A stretch of DNA of 64,000 bases from CAJXMH01 sp040220135. Lineage in GTDB: Bacteria; Bacteroidota; Bacteroidia; Flavobacteriales_E; Vicingaceae. The notes below the pieces were generated by a model that was given only the letters and a program-made list of their open reading frames with translations, searched no databases and was not told the origin of the DNA. Position numbers and translations under genes: made by a program. Location of the stretch: assembly GCA_040220135.1 (NCBI GenBank), contig JAVJTT010000020.1:372001-436000 (forward strand), read 5' to 3'. Each line of letters opens with the position of its first letter. Within the stretch, counting starts at the first letter, position 1. Positions 41,219-50,350 of this stretch are shown here, in pieces.

Positions 41219-42493
41219 ATGAGTAGAATTGCGAATATCCACGCTCGTCAGATACTTGACTCACGCGGAAACCCCACCATTGAAGTAGATGTAACAACAG
41301 AGGCAGGAGTTTTAGGTAGGGCCGCTGTACCTTCAGGTGCCTCAACAGGGATTCATGAAGCTGTTGAGCTCCGAGACGGAGATCAAACCGCTTACTTAGG
41401 GAAAGGGGTGTTAAAAGCCATTCAGAATGTGAATCAAACTTTGAATGAAGAGTTGAGTGGGGTTAATGTATTCGATCAAACTGGAATTGATCAACACATG
41501 ATTACTTTAGATGGAACTGAGAATAAATCCAATTTGGGAGCGAATGCCATGTTGGGCGTTTCTCTTGCTGTGGCAAAAGCAGCAGCTGAATCAATAGGCA
41601 TGCCTTTGTATCGTTACATTGGAGGAGTGAATGCGAATACCTTACCGATTCCCATGATGAACATTTTAAATGGAGGTTCGCATGCGGATAATAGTATCGA
41701 TTTTCAAGAATTTATGGTGATGCCTGTTGGCGCGAATTCATTCAGCCATGCATTACAGATGGGAACAGAAGTTTTTCATCACTTGAAAAGTGTCCTCAAA
41801 GAAAAAGGGTTTTCTACCAATGTGGGTGATGAAGGAGGATTTGCACCTAATTTAGGTTCTAATGAAGAGGCTATTGAATATGTTTTAAAAGCCATAGAAA
41901 AAGCCGGTTACAAAGCAGGTGAAGACATTTACATTGCCATGGATGCGGCTGCTTCTGAATTTTATCTAGAAGATGAAAAGGTTTATCATTTTCATAAATC
42001 AACGGGAGATAAATTAACTTCTACTGAAATGGTTAGCTATTGGAAAGAATGGACTTCTAAGTATCCTATTATTTCCATTGAAGACGGTTTGTGGGAAGAT
42101 GATTGGAAGGGCTGGAAAGAACTTACTGATACAATCGGTGACAAAGTTCAACTGGTAGGGGACGATTTATTTGTTACCAATACAAAACGATTAAGAAAGG
42201 GAGTTGAAAGTGGGATAGCAAACTCTATTCTTGTTAAGGTAAATCAAATTGGAACTTTAACGGAAACCATTGAAGCAGTAGAGTTGGCAACAAAAAGCGG
42301 CTATACTTCTGTGATGAGTCATCGCTCAGGAGAAACCGAAGACAGTACCATTGCTGATTTAGCTGTGGCGCTTTCTACCGGACAGATTAAAACCGGATCA
42401 GCTTCTCGGTCCGACCGAATGGCCAAATACAACCAACTTTTGAGGATTGAGGAGATGCTAGGGAATACGGCTTATTTTCCGAAAGGAATCTAG
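41219..42493 (+). CDS. eno: Enolase
   Basis: A 424-aa glycolytic enzyme that interconverts 2-phosphoglycerate and PEP with Mg2+. ARQILDSRGNPTIEVDV opens it; the metal ligands lie in IAMDAA, ISIEDGLWEDDW and LVGDDLFVTN, and the catalytic Lys in LVKVNQIGTLTE, with SHRSGETEDSTIAD as the signature. The carA-eno coupling is common in Bacteroidota. Confidence 0.98.
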   Translation: MSRIANIHARQILDSRGNPTIEVDVTTEAGVLGRAAVPSGASTGIHEAVELRDGDQTAYLGKGVLKAIQNVNQTLNEELSGVNVFDQTGIDQHMITLDGTENKSNLGANAMLGVSLAVAKAAAESIGMPLYRYIGGVNANTLPIPMMNILNGGSHADNSIDFQEFMVMPVGANSFSHALQMGTEVFHHLKSVLKEKGFSTNVGDEGGFAPNLGSNEEAIEYVLKAIEKAGYKAGEDIYIAMDAAASEFYLEDEKVYHFHKSTGDKLTSTEMVSYWKEWTSKYPIISIEDGLWEDDWKGWKELTDTIGDKVQLVGDDLFVTNTKRLRKGVESGIANSILVKVNQIGTLTETIEAVELATKSGYTSVMSHRSGETEDSTIADLAVALSTGQIKTGSASRSDRMAKYNQLLRIEEMLGNTAYFPKGI

Positions 42494-42504
42494 TTTTTGT
42501 TTCC

Positions 42505-43404
42505 ATGCTTAGAGCATTAATAAGTTTATTGCTTTTTATAATTTCTTTAAACGCTTTTACCCAAATTGAAGGTGTACTAATTGATAGTATAACTCTGAAG
42601 CCGATACCCTATGTGAATATTTGGATTGAAGGAAGTCCTATTGGAACAACTTCAGACTTGAATGGTAGGTTTAATTTTGGTGGAGAGCTTGATCATAAGG
42701 CACTGGTGTTTTCTGCAATTGGATACGGCACCAAAAAGAAACAAGCGAATTCTATAAGTAAAAACATCTATCTTGTTCCAAAGGCGATAGGCATAAAAGA
42801 AGTTAGCGTTTATCCGGAAGAGGAAAAAGAATTAACAGTAGATAAGTTTCGACGCCATATTATCTTCACTTACTCTACCGGAACAAGTGGCTCTTCTAAA
42901 ATGATTGCAAAGTACTTTCCTTATAAAGAAGGGTACTCTGAGACAAATTTTCTTAAAAGCCTGGGTATACATACTTTAAGTGACGTAAAAAATGCAATAT
43001 TAAACGTTCGCTTACTTACAACAGATAGTTTAGGAAAACCAAGCAATGAGCTTTATGACAAGAACATATTAGTTAACATAAAGAAGGGAAATCATAAAAC
43101 TCATGTTGATTTGTCTAAGCTTTATTTAACTTTTCCCAAGAATGGGTTTTTTGTGGTGCTAGAGTGGCTAATCATCCCCGAGAATAGATTCGAATATAAA
43201 GCAATCAATTCAGAATCAGGAAAGAAAATGACCTATACAAGTTATGAGCCCTCGGTTTGTTTTGTTCCTGCAGACAGTTCAATACAATATTGGCGTTATT
43301 CAGGAGAGTGGAGGGAGTTTCATCAATCTCATGCAGACTATTCATTTGGCCGCTTTAAAGGCAAGTCTGAGGTTCCGGCAATAGAATTAGTACTCACAAA
43401 CTAG
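42505..43404 (+). CDS. Secreted protein with an N-terminal carboxypeptidase-regulatory-like (CarboxypepD_reg) domain
   Basis: A 299-aa protein with a signal peptide (residues 1-19, ending FTQ). Residues about 20-90 match the CarboxypepD_reg-like beta-sandwich (IEGVLIDSITLKPIPYVNIWI, GTTSDLNGRF, FSAIGY), which in Bacteroidota starts many TonB-dependent receptors and surface proteins. No TonB barrel follows. The remainder is beta-rich with no family I recognise. It starts 11 nt after eno and may be a third gene of that operon. Confidence 0.82.
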   Translation: MLRALISLLLFIISLNAFTQIEGVLIDSITLKPIPYVNIWIEGSPIGTTSDLNGRFNFGGELDHKALVFSAIGYGTKKKQANSISKNIYLVPKAIGIKEVSVYPEEEKELTVDKFRRHIIFTYSTGTSGSSKMIAKYFPYKEGYSETNFLKSLGIHTLSDVKNAILNVRLLTTDSLGKPSNELYDKNILVNIKKGNHKTHVDLSKLYLTFPKNGFFVVLEWLIIPENRFEYKAINSESGKKMTYTSYEPSVCFVPADSSIQYWRYSGEWREFHQSHADYSFGRFKGKSEVPAIELVLTN

Positions 43405-43487
43405 TGGTTGATTGAACTAGTAGAAAGCACATTCAAGAAGTTACATTTTGTAAAGCTTTACTTAATCAATTTTAGCCCCTACAAACC

Positions 43488-43519
43488 TTTGTAAAAGCTT
43501 GCTCTTTTGGCTATTTTTG
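43488..43519 (+). promoter_or_regulatory. gltA promoter
   Basis: TTTG at 43488-43491 (-33) and TATTTTTG at 43512-43519 (-7) with a 20-nt spacer are an excellent match to the Bacteroidota consensus. The leader before the gltA ATG at 43599 is about 75 nt and AT-rich. Confidence 0.82.
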
Positions 43520-43598
43520 CAATTCAAGAAATTTTGTGTGTTTAAACAACTATCTTGAAGGAAGCTTGTTAGATTATCTATAAAAAACCAAATAAAAA

Positions 43599-44885
43599 AT
43601 GTCAGAGAAAGCAGAGTTAAAAGTCGGAGACCAAATCATTGAACTTCCAATTATTGTAGGTTCAGAAAATGAAAAAGCGATAGATATTAGTAAATTGAGA
43701 GGATCATCAGGATTAATTACCCTTGATCCTGGGTTTAAGAATACTGGTTCAACTACCTCTGCGATTACCTTCTTAGATGGAGAAAAAGGAATTTTACGCT
43801 ATAGAGGATATGCAATTGAAGACTTAGCTGAAAAAGCTTCCTTTCTTGAAGTATCTTATTTGCTTATTTATGGTGAGCTTCCAACTCCTGAGCAATACAA
43901 AAGTTTCTCTAAAGAGATAACACACCATACTTTAATTCACGAAGACATCAAGAATATTTTGGATGGTTTTCCATCTAACTCACACCCAATGGGGGTGCTT
44001 GCTTCTTTGGTTTCTTCCTTAACTGCTTTTTATCCTGAGTCGTTAGATCCAAATCGCTCTGCTGCTGAAGTAGATTTAAGTATTAAGCGATTAATTGCCA
44101 AGTTACCAACCATGGCTTCTTGGGCCTTTAAAAACGAAATTGGTCATCCAGCCAATTACCCTGACAACAAGTTAGATTACTGTTCAAACTTCCTAAAGAT
44201 GATGTTTGCAGTTCCATCTGAAGAGTATGAAGTTGATCCTGTTATTGCTAACGCTTTAGACAAATTGTTGATCTTACATGCGGATCATGAGCAAAATTGT
44301 TCTACCTCAACGGTTAGAGTGGTTGGTTCATCACATGCGAGTCTTTACGCTTCTATTGGAGCAGGAATATCAGCACTTTGGGGCCCACTTCACGGTGGAG
44401 CGAACCAAGCAGTGATTGAAATGCTTGAAGGAATAAAGCGCGATGGTGGTGATGTAAACAAGTACATGGCTAAAGCAAAAGATAAGAATGATCCATTCCG
44501 TTTGATGGGCTTTGGTCACCGTGTTTACAAGAACTTTGACCCAAGAGCAAAAATTATCAAGAAAGCAGCAGATGACGTGCTTGATAAGCTCGGAATTAAT
44601 GACCCAATTTTGGAGATTGCTAAAGGGTTAGAAGAAGTAGCCTTGAAAGATGAGTACTTCGTAGAACGTAAGCTTTATCCAAATGTAGATTTCTATTCAG
44701 GTATTATTTACCGCGCAATTGGAATTCCAACTTCTATGTTTACCGTTATGTTTGCTTTAGGCAGATTACCAGGTTGGATTGCTCAGTGGAAGGAAATGAG
44801 AGAGAACAAAGAGCCAATTGGTAGACCGAGACAAGTTTATACCGGTAATAACTTAAGAGATTTCGTGTCCTTAGATAATCGATAA
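43599..44885 (+). CDS. gltA: Citrate synthase
   Basis: A 428-aa enzyme of the first TCA-cycle step (acetyl-CoA plus oxaloacetate to citrate), of the long hexameric type. The catalytic triad lies in GPLHGGANQAV (His), FGHRVYKNFDPRAK (His) and YPNVDFYSG (Asp); HADHEQNCSTSTVR is also conserved. It stands alone between its own promoter and terminator. Confidence 0.97.
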   Translation: MSEKAELKVGDQIIELPIIVGSENEKAIDISKLRGSSGLITLDPGFKNTGSTTSAITFLDGEKGILRYRGYAIEDLAEKASFLEVSYLLIYGELPTPEQYKSFSKEITHHTLIHEDIKNILDGFPSNSHPMGVLASLVSSLTAFYPESLDPNRSAAEVDLSIKRLIAKLPTMASWAFKNEIGHPANYPDNKLDYCSNFLKMMFAVPSEEYEVDPVIANALDKLLILHADHEQNCSTSTVRVVGSSHASLYASIGAGISALWGPLHGGANQAVIEMLEGIKRDGGDVNKYMAKAKDKNDPFRLMGFGHRVYKNFDPRAKIIKKAADDVLDKLGINDPILEIAKGLEEVALKDEYFVERKLYPNVDFYSGIIYRAIGIPTSMFTVMFALGRLPGWIAQWKEMRENKEPIGRPRQVYTGNNLRDFVSLDNR

Positions 44886-44902
44886 GATTTCAAATTTTTA
44901 TA

Positions 44903-44932
44903 AAAGGTAGCTTTAGGCTACCTTTTTTTTTG
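44903..44932 (+). terminator. Terminator of gltA
   Basis: Perfect 10-bp stem AAAAGGTAGC (44903-44912) with GCTACCTTTT (44918-44927), loop TTTAG, followed by a T-run. Confidence 0.92.
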
Positions 44933-44933
44933 T

Positions 44934-44962
44934 TTGAGTGAACTATATTTTCACCACCTTTG
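44934..44962 (+). promoter_or_regulatory. Predicted promoter of the UbiD-family gene
   Basis: TTTG at 44934-44937 and CACCTTTG at 44955-44962 (one mismatch to TAnnTTTG) are 17 nt apart. The ATG is 24 nt downstream. Confidence 0.5.
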
Positions 44963-44986
44963 TTTTGAGCGGTAGAAAGACATAGT

Positions 44987-46825
44987 ATGGGATATAAAAG
45001 CATGGCAGCCTGTGTTGCCGATCTTGAGAAAAACGGCCATTTAGTTCGCATTAAAGAAGAAGTTAATCCACATTTGGAAATGGCTTCTATTCACTTAAGG
45101 GTGCATGATGCTAATGGCCCCGCTATTCTGTATGAAAACATAAAAGGGAGTCCCTTTAAAGCAGTTTCTAATTTATTTGGAAGCATTGATAGAAGTCGGT
45201 TTATCTTTCGAGACACCCTCTCTATGGTTAAGAAGATGGTGCAACTAAAGGGAGATCCCATGCAGGCTCTCAAATCGCCTTTGCAACATTTATCGGTTCC
45301 TTTTGCAGCCCTTAAAGCCTTACCACAAAAGTCGATGTTTGGTAGTCCTATTACTGCTTCTCAGACTACTATCGGTCAATTGCCCCAAATTCAATGTTGG
45401 CCCAAAGACGGCGGTCCATTTGTTACACTCCCTATTGTTTATACTGAGGATATAGAAAAGCCGGGAGTGATGAATTCTAATCTAGGAATGTACCGCATTC
45501 AGTTAGGTGGGAATGAATACGTTCCCAACAAAGAAATTGGCTTACACTATCAAATTCATAGGGGAATTGGTGTTCATCAAACCAAAGCAAACGCTTTGGG
45601 GAAACCCTTAAAGGTTTCAATCTTTGTCGGTGGTCCTCCCTCTCACAGTTTTGCGGCTGTTATGCCACTGCCAGAAGGGCTTTCTGAATTAACTTTTGCA
45701 GGCGCTTTAGGGGGACGGAGATTTCGATATTTAAGGAGAAATGGACATGTTTTATCAGCAGATGCCGACTTTGTGATTACTGGAAAAGTATATCCAAAAG
45801 AGAATAAGCCGGAAGGTCCTTTTGGAGATCACTTAGGATATTACAGCCTGAAACATGATTTTCCTTTAATGAAAGTGGATCAGGTATGGCACCGTAAAAA
45901 TGCCATTTGGCCATTTACTGTAGTAGGCAGGCCGCCGCAAGAAGACACTAGCTTTGGCGATTTGATTCATGAGATTACCGGCTCCATTATCCCGAAAGAG
46001 ATTCCCGGTTTACATGAAGTAAATGCGGTAGATGAAGCAGGTGTTCACCCTCTTTTGTTTGCCATGGGAAGTGAACGCTACACACCTTATTATGAAGTTA
46101 CACAACCAGCCGAGCTTTTAACTATTGCCAATCATATTTTAGGTTTTGGTCAAATGTCATTGGCCAAGTTTCTTTTTATAGCCGCTAAAGAAGATAACCC
46201 CAAGCTTAGTGTAAATCACAAAGAGGCCTTTTTCAAGCATATGCTAGAACGAATTGATTGGAGACGTGACCTTCATTTTCAAACTAAAACTACCATTGAT
46301 ACTTTAGATTATAGTGGCGAAGGTTTAAACTCCGGCTCTAAAGTCGTCATTGCAGCTGTCGGGAAACCCATAAGAGAGCTGAATACTAGTTTGCCAGCAA
46401 TCGATTGGCCTAAAGAAATTAATGATGTACAGTTGGCATTTCCAGGTGTTCTTAGTCTTTCTTTAGCGTCCTTTTCAGATTACAAATCCGAAAATAGATT
46501 GATTCAAGATTTATCACAAAAGCTAGAATTACAAACGGAAAAACTAAAAGGGATAGCGCTAATCTTATTGGCTGATGATGCGAAGTTTATAAGCAAAACA
46601 TTTAGCAATATGATCTGGAGTACTTTTACCAGAGCAAATCCTTCTCACGATATTCATGGGGTTTCTTCATTTGTAGAAAATAAGCATTGGGGTTGCAAAG
46701 GGCCGCTCATTATCGACATTAGAATGAAGCCGCATAACGCACCTTATTTAGAGCTAGACCCTGATGTAGAAAAGCGAGTTGACCGACTAGGGGAAAAAGG
46801 AGCTTCTTTACATGGTATCATCTAA
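44987..46825 (+). CDS. UbiD family decarboxylase
   Basis: A 612-aa member of the UbiD family, which decarboxylates aromatic or unsaturated acids using prenylated FMN. Characteristic segments are MNSNLGMYRIQLGG, EGPFGDHLGYY and ITGSIIPKEIPGLHEVNAVDEAG. Bacteroidota make menaquinone rather than ubiquinone, so the likely role is a decarboxylation in quinone synthesis, but other aromatic acids are possible. No ubiX gene is in the window. The last codons share a frame with the next gene, whose reading starts right after this TAA. Confidence 0.9.
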   Translation: MGYKSMAACVADLEKNGHLVRIKEEVNPHLEMASIHLRVHDANGPAILYENIKGSPFKAVSNLFGSIDRSRFIFRDTLSMVKKMVQLKGDPMQALKSPLQHLSVPFAALKALPQKSMFGSPITASQTTIGQLPQIQCWPKDGGPFVTLPIVYTEDIEKPGVMNSNLGMYRIQLGGNEYVPNKEIGLHYQIHRGIGVHQTKANALGKPLKVSIFVGGPPSHSFAAVMPLPEGLSELTFAGALGGRRFRYLRRNGHVLSADADFVITGKVYPKENKPEGPFGDHLGYYSLKHDFPLMKVDQVWHRKNAIWPFTVVGRPPQEDTSFGDLIHEITGSIIPKEIPGLHEVNAVDEAGVHPLLFAMGSERYTPYYEVTQPAELLTIANHILGFGQMSLAKFLFIAAKEDNPKLSVNHKEAFFKHMLERIDWRRDLHFQTKTTIDTLDYSGEGLNSGSKVVIAAVGKPIRELNTSLPAIDWPKEINDVQLAFPGVLSLSLASFSDYKSENRLIQDLSQKLELQTEKLKGIALILLADDAKFISKTFSNMIWSTFTRANPSHDIHGVSSFVENKHWGCKGPLIIDIRMKPHNAPYLELDPDVEKRVDRLGEKGASLHGII

Positions 46826-46840
46826 TACTTAGTTTCAATT

Positions 46841-47941
46841 ATTCGAAATTCAAGTGTCATATTAGTTTGTTTCTTATTTGCAATTGCTTCTTTGCACGCA
46901 CAAACAGAGCAAGATTCAATTGCTGAAGCCGGAGAGTTCAATATATACCCTTTACCGGTTGTTTATTATACTCCGGAAACTCGTTTTGGCTTTGGTGGGG
47001 TTGGGATTAGTTCCTTTCGTTTTAAAGGTGACTGGTATGCGGAAAGAAATTCGTTTTTTCAAATAGGAGGAGCCTATACCCAAGAGGACCAATTGCTGTT
47101 TTATTTGCCTTTTCAACTGTTTTTGAAGCAAAATCAATACAATGTTTTTGGAGAGTTAGGCTATTATCGATACAGTTACTTTTTTTATGGGGTGGGGGCA
47201 GATTTACCTCAAGTCAATGAAGAGTTATACTACGTTAACTTTCCCCGTTTTCGACTGAATATGACAAAACTGGTGGCGGAGAATTTTTACTTAGGTTTTC
47301 GCTACTGGTTTGACGATTACAGAGTAAAGCAAACCGAATCCGGTGGAATCCTAAGCAATGAACTGGTTACAGGGGCCAATGGAGGAGTAGTGTCGAGTCT
47401 TGGTATAATAGGACTTTACGACTCAAGAGATAATTATAATTACCCGACAAAAGGTAGCTTTTTGCAGGCGTTAGCATTACCTAATTCTACTTTTTTGGGT
47501 AGTGATTTTGACTTTATACGCTATTCAATTGATTATGTACAATACCACAAACTTTTCAAACAGACAGTTGTGGCGGTAAATTTATTCGGTGTAGCCATTA
47601 GCGGAAACCCTCCATTTAACGAACAAGCCTTTATTGGTGGAAGAGAAAAAATGAGAGGTTTCTATGAAGGACGTTTTCGGGATAGAAATCTACTGATGGC
47701 ACAAGTTGAATTACGACAATGGCTGATTTGGAAAGTAGGAATGGTGGCTTTTGCAGGTTCTGGAGTGGTAGCTCCAGAAATGAGTCAATATGCCCTATCA
47801 AACCTAAAACACGCTGCTGGAATCGGATTTCGTTACCAGCTGAACGAAGAAGACCGGATCAACATTCGTTTAGACTACGGCTTTGGCTTAAGTGGAACAA
47901 ATAGCTCAGGCTTTTATTTAACAATAGGGGAAGCTTTCTAA
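46841..47941 (+). CDS. BamA/TamA-like outer membrane beta-barrel protein with a non-canonical ATT start
   Basis: A 366-aa protein of the surface-antigen (Bac_surface_Ag) type: repeated amphipathic strands, DNYNYPTKGSFLQ and FIGGREKMRGFYEGRFRDRN, the latter like the L6-loop motif of BamA, with a final strand ending in Phe. No POTRA domains. The first ATG/GTG/TTG in frame is a TTG at 46892, which would remove the signal peptide. Residues before it form a perfect signal peptide if the ATT at 46841 is the start (codons for RNSSVILVCFLFAIASLHAQ follow it). Probably coupled to the UbiD gene, whose stop is 15 nt upstream in the same frame. Confidence 0.8.
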   Translation: MRNSSVILVCFLFAIASLHAQTEQDSIAEAGEFNIYPLPVVYYTPETRFGFGGVGISSFRFKGDWYAERNSFFQIGGAYTQEDQLLFYLPFQLFLKQNQYNVFGELGYYRYSYFFYGVGADLPQVNEELYYVNFPRFRLNMTKLVAENFYLGFRYWFDDYRVKQTESGGILSNELVTGANGGVVSSLGIIGLYDSRDNYNYPTKGSFLQALALPNSTFLGSDFDFIRYSIDYVQYHKLFKQTVVAVNLFGVAISGNPPFNEQAFIGGREKMRGFYEGRFRDRNLLMAQVELRQWLIWKVGMVAFAGSGVVAPEMSQYALSNLKHAAGIGFRYQLNEEDRINIRLDYGFGLSGTNSSGFYLTIGEAF

Positions 47942-47945
47942 AAAA

Positions 47946-47975
47946 AAAAAGGTCGGGAATTACCCGACCTTTTTT
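47946..47975. terminator. Bidirectional terminator between convergent genes
   Basis: Perfect 12-bp stem AAAAAGGTCGGG (47946-47957) with CCCGACCTTTTT (47963-47974), loop AATTA; A-rich on the left and T-rich on the right, so it can serve the barrel gene on the plus strand and the DUF1573 gene on the minus strand. Confidence 0.9.
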
Positions 47976-47997
47976 ATCTTCTAATATCATTTTTTTA

Positions 47998-48600
47998 TTA
48001 GGAACCAATTTGAATTGGCTGTGTTGTTTGACCGGCTTGGTTTTGTTCAGCACCTTCTGGTACTTCTACATCTGCAGTAATTCGCAATACCGTAGTTGCA
48101 GGCTCAGTGTTGGCTGTAATAGTTACGGTTTTGGTTTGCTTGTTTTTCTGTGTACCAGGTCTGTATTCTACTAAAATTTCACCGGTTTCACCTGGGGCAA
48201 TAGGTTCTCTAGGGTACTGAGGTACAGTACACCCACAGCTTCCTTTGGCGTTAGAAATAATCAGTGGATTTTCACCTGTGTTGGTAAATTGAAACTTTTT
48301 CTTATTGGTTGTATTCTGTTGAATTTGACCAAAATCGTGCGTCATTTCAGCAAATTTCAATGAGGTCTTAGGACCATCGTTTGGCTTTACAACATTTGCT
48401 TGGTTATTGTTTGCGTTATTGTTGTTCATATTGTTTTGAACAGCAGCTTGGTTTGGATTAGCAGCAGCACTACTAACCGCATTCTCGTTAACAGGAGTTT
48501 TTTCGTATGAAACTCCATCGTTAGTCATAATCATAACTGTGTTAGCTAAAGTTACTACGGTAACTAAGATCAAAAGACCATTCTTTACATTCTCACTCAT
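47998..48600 (-). CDS. DUF1573 protein with Asn-rich linker
   Basis: A 200-aa protein anchored by an N-terminal transmembrane or signal segment (GLLILVTVVTLANTVMIM). Residues about 30-75 are an Asn/Gln/Ala-rich linker. From about 80 on comes a DUF1573 Ig-like domain (FAEMTHDFGQI, FTNTGENPLIISNAKGSCGC) with its paired Cys. The tail is Gln-rich. It is probably extracytoplasmic; function unknown. It lies 37 nt after the S41 protease gene and is likely co-transcribed with it. Confidence 0.88.
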   Translation of the reverse strand: MSENVKNGLLILVTVVTLANTVMIMTNDGVSYEKTPVNENAVSSAAANPNQAAVQNNMNNNNANNNQANVVKPNDGPKTSLKFAEMTHDFGQIQQNTTNKKKFQFTNTGENPLIISNAKGSCGCTVPQYPREPIAPGETGEILVEYRPGTQKNKQTKTVTITANTEPATTVLRITADVEVPEGAEQNQAGQTTQPIQIGS

Positions 48601-48637
48601 TGTTAATCAATTTTATGTTAAAGGTTTGCAAATATAA

Positions 48638-50239
48638 TTATTCATATTCAAGATTTGCCTTCTCAAAGTCATCACTTTGTATAAGGTTTATAGCTCCTAG
48701 AAATGAGTCATTTAGTTGGTTCATGATTTCAAAATAGGCTGAAGTACTGTAAAGATTCCTAGCCAATAGTGCCGTTACTTGTGTTTTGATCAACTTCTTA
48801 CTTTCTTCGTATTCCTCTTCATCTTTCTCTACATTTTTCTTTTCTGCGTATTCAAAGAAGTCCTTCATAAAGTCATCCGTTAATTCAAATTCTTTTTTAA
48901 ATTGCTTGAAGTTTGGGTAGTCTTTCAAATACTTTTTACGGTTCTTGTCTAAATGGGTTAGAATAAACTCGTTGTATACACCTCGGCGAATTAGTTCACG
49001 ATTTAAGTCTGTATTTAGGGAAGTGTCCAAGGGAATAAACACATCCGGCATAATTCCACCACCTCCGTAAACAAGTCGCTTTTTGGGGGTGTAAAATTTA
49101 AGTGAATCAGGAAAGTCTATGCTATCGGCTTCCATCAATTCTCCACTTTTATAACGCCTTGTAATTTCTTTATAATAGGCCTCTTTGCCTTCATCATAAG
49201 GTCTTTGTATTGACCTTCCGGTAGGGGTGTAATAGCGTGCTGTAGTTAATCTAATGGCTGAGCCGTCAGGCAGAGGAAAGGGCTTTTGAACTAAGCCTTT
49301 GCCAAAAGTTCTTCTACCTATTACCATTCCTCGATCCCAATCTTGCACTGCACCAGATACAATTTCACTGGCCGAAGCAGAACCTTCATCAACTAAAATG
49401 GCTAGTTTGCCTTTTTCAAAGCTACCTCTTGAAGTGGCTTTATACTCTTCTTTACTTTGTTTGTCGCCTGCAGTATAAACAATCATTTTGCCTTGTCCTA
49501 AAAACTCATCGGCCAATAGAAAGGCAGTTTGAAGGTATCCTCCGCCATTACCTCTCAGGTCTAAAATTAAGTTCTCCGCTCCATTCTCTACAAGGGTATC
49601 AAGTGCACCTCTAAATTCTTTCATGGTAGTTCGAGCGAAACGATTAACCTTTATATAACCAATTTCAGGGGTTGCCATGTAAGAAGCGTCAACGCTGAAA
49701 AGTGGAATTTTATCTCTAGTAATAGCGAAAGGAATTAAATCTTTTTCACCTCTTCTTTTGATTTGCACTTCAACTACAGTGCCCTTTTTTCCTCTCAATA
49801 GCTTTTGTACATCTGAGTTTTTAATACCCGTTCCGGCAACTGTTTCGCCTTCGATCTTTACAATTTTATCTCCCGACATTATGCCTAAGCGCTCCGAAGG
49901 TCCTCCTGAAATGGGAGAAACAACTGTGATTGTATCTTTTAAAATGTTGAACTGTATGCCAATACCTTCGAAGTTTCCTTCTAAAGGCTCATTCATTTTC
50001 TTTAATTCCTTTTCTGGTATGTATACAGAATGGGGGTCAAGCTCTTTTAAAAGTCCAACAACGGCATCTTCCACCATCTTTTCGTTGTCAACTTTATCTA
50101 CATAAGCGTAGTTAATAACTGTAAAAAGGGCATCCAATTTAACTACTGCGTCTGTTTTAGTAGTTGTTTTTTCGCTGTCTTGGGCCAATGATGTAAGACT
50201 AAAAGCGAATAGTAAAAGGCCGCTGAATAAATATTTCAT
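48638..50239 (-). CDS. S41 family carboxy-terminal processing protease (CtpA-like)
   Basis: A 533-aa periplasmic serine protease. Signal peptide (ending LAQ), a PDZ domain at about residues 90-165 (GIGIQFNIL, GDKIVKIEGETV), and the S41 catalytic core with the Ser in DEGSASASEIVSG and the general-base Lys in RTFGKGLVQ. The C-terminal 130 residues are helical. By family it degrades or trims proteins from their C-termini, including those involved in peptidoglycan turnover. It has a very good promoter at 50260-50289 and leads a two-gene operon with DUF1573. Confidence 0.94.
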   Translation of the reverse strand: MKYLFSGLLLFAFSLTSLAQDSEKTTTKTDAVVKLDALFTVINYAYVDKVDNEKMVEDAVVGLLKELDPHSVYIPEKELKKMNEPLEGNFEGIGIQFNILKDTITVVSPISGGPSERLGIMSGDKIVKIEGETVAGTGIKNSDVQKLLRGKKGTVVEVQIKRRGEKDLIPFAITRDKIPLFSVDASYMATPEIGYIKVNRFARTTMKEFRGALDTLVENGAENLILDLRGNGGGYLQTAFLLADEFLGQGKMIVYTAGDKQSKEEYKATSRGSFEKGKLAILVDEGSASASEIVSGAVQDWDRGMVIGRRTFGKGLVQKPFPLPDGSAIRLTTARYYTPTGRSIQRPYDEGKEAYYKEITRRYKSGELMEADSIDFPDSLKFYTPKKRLVYGGGGIMPDVFIPLDTSLNTDLNRELIRRGVYNEFILTHLDKNRKKYLKDYPNFKQFKKEFELTDDFMKDFFEYAEKKNVEKDEEEYEESKKLIKTQVTALLARNLYSTSAYFEIMNQLNDSFLGAINLIQSDDFEKANLEYE

Positions 50240-50259
50240 ATAGAATAGATTGAGTCTAT

Positions 50260-50289
50260 CAAATTTAAGCTAGCTAGTAGCGATGTCAA
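50260..50289 (-). promoter_or_regulatory. Promoter of the S41 protease gene
   Basis: On the minus strand TTGAC (TTG at 50289-50287) and TAAATTTG (50267-50260) are spaced by 19 nt, a strong match to the Bacteroidota consensus. The ATG is 20 nt downstream. Confidence 0.8.
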
Positions 50290-50350
50290 GTTAATAAACG
50301 TTAAGCGGAAAAGCTTTGTTTCAGATCAGTAAAATAAAAGGATAAACGGT

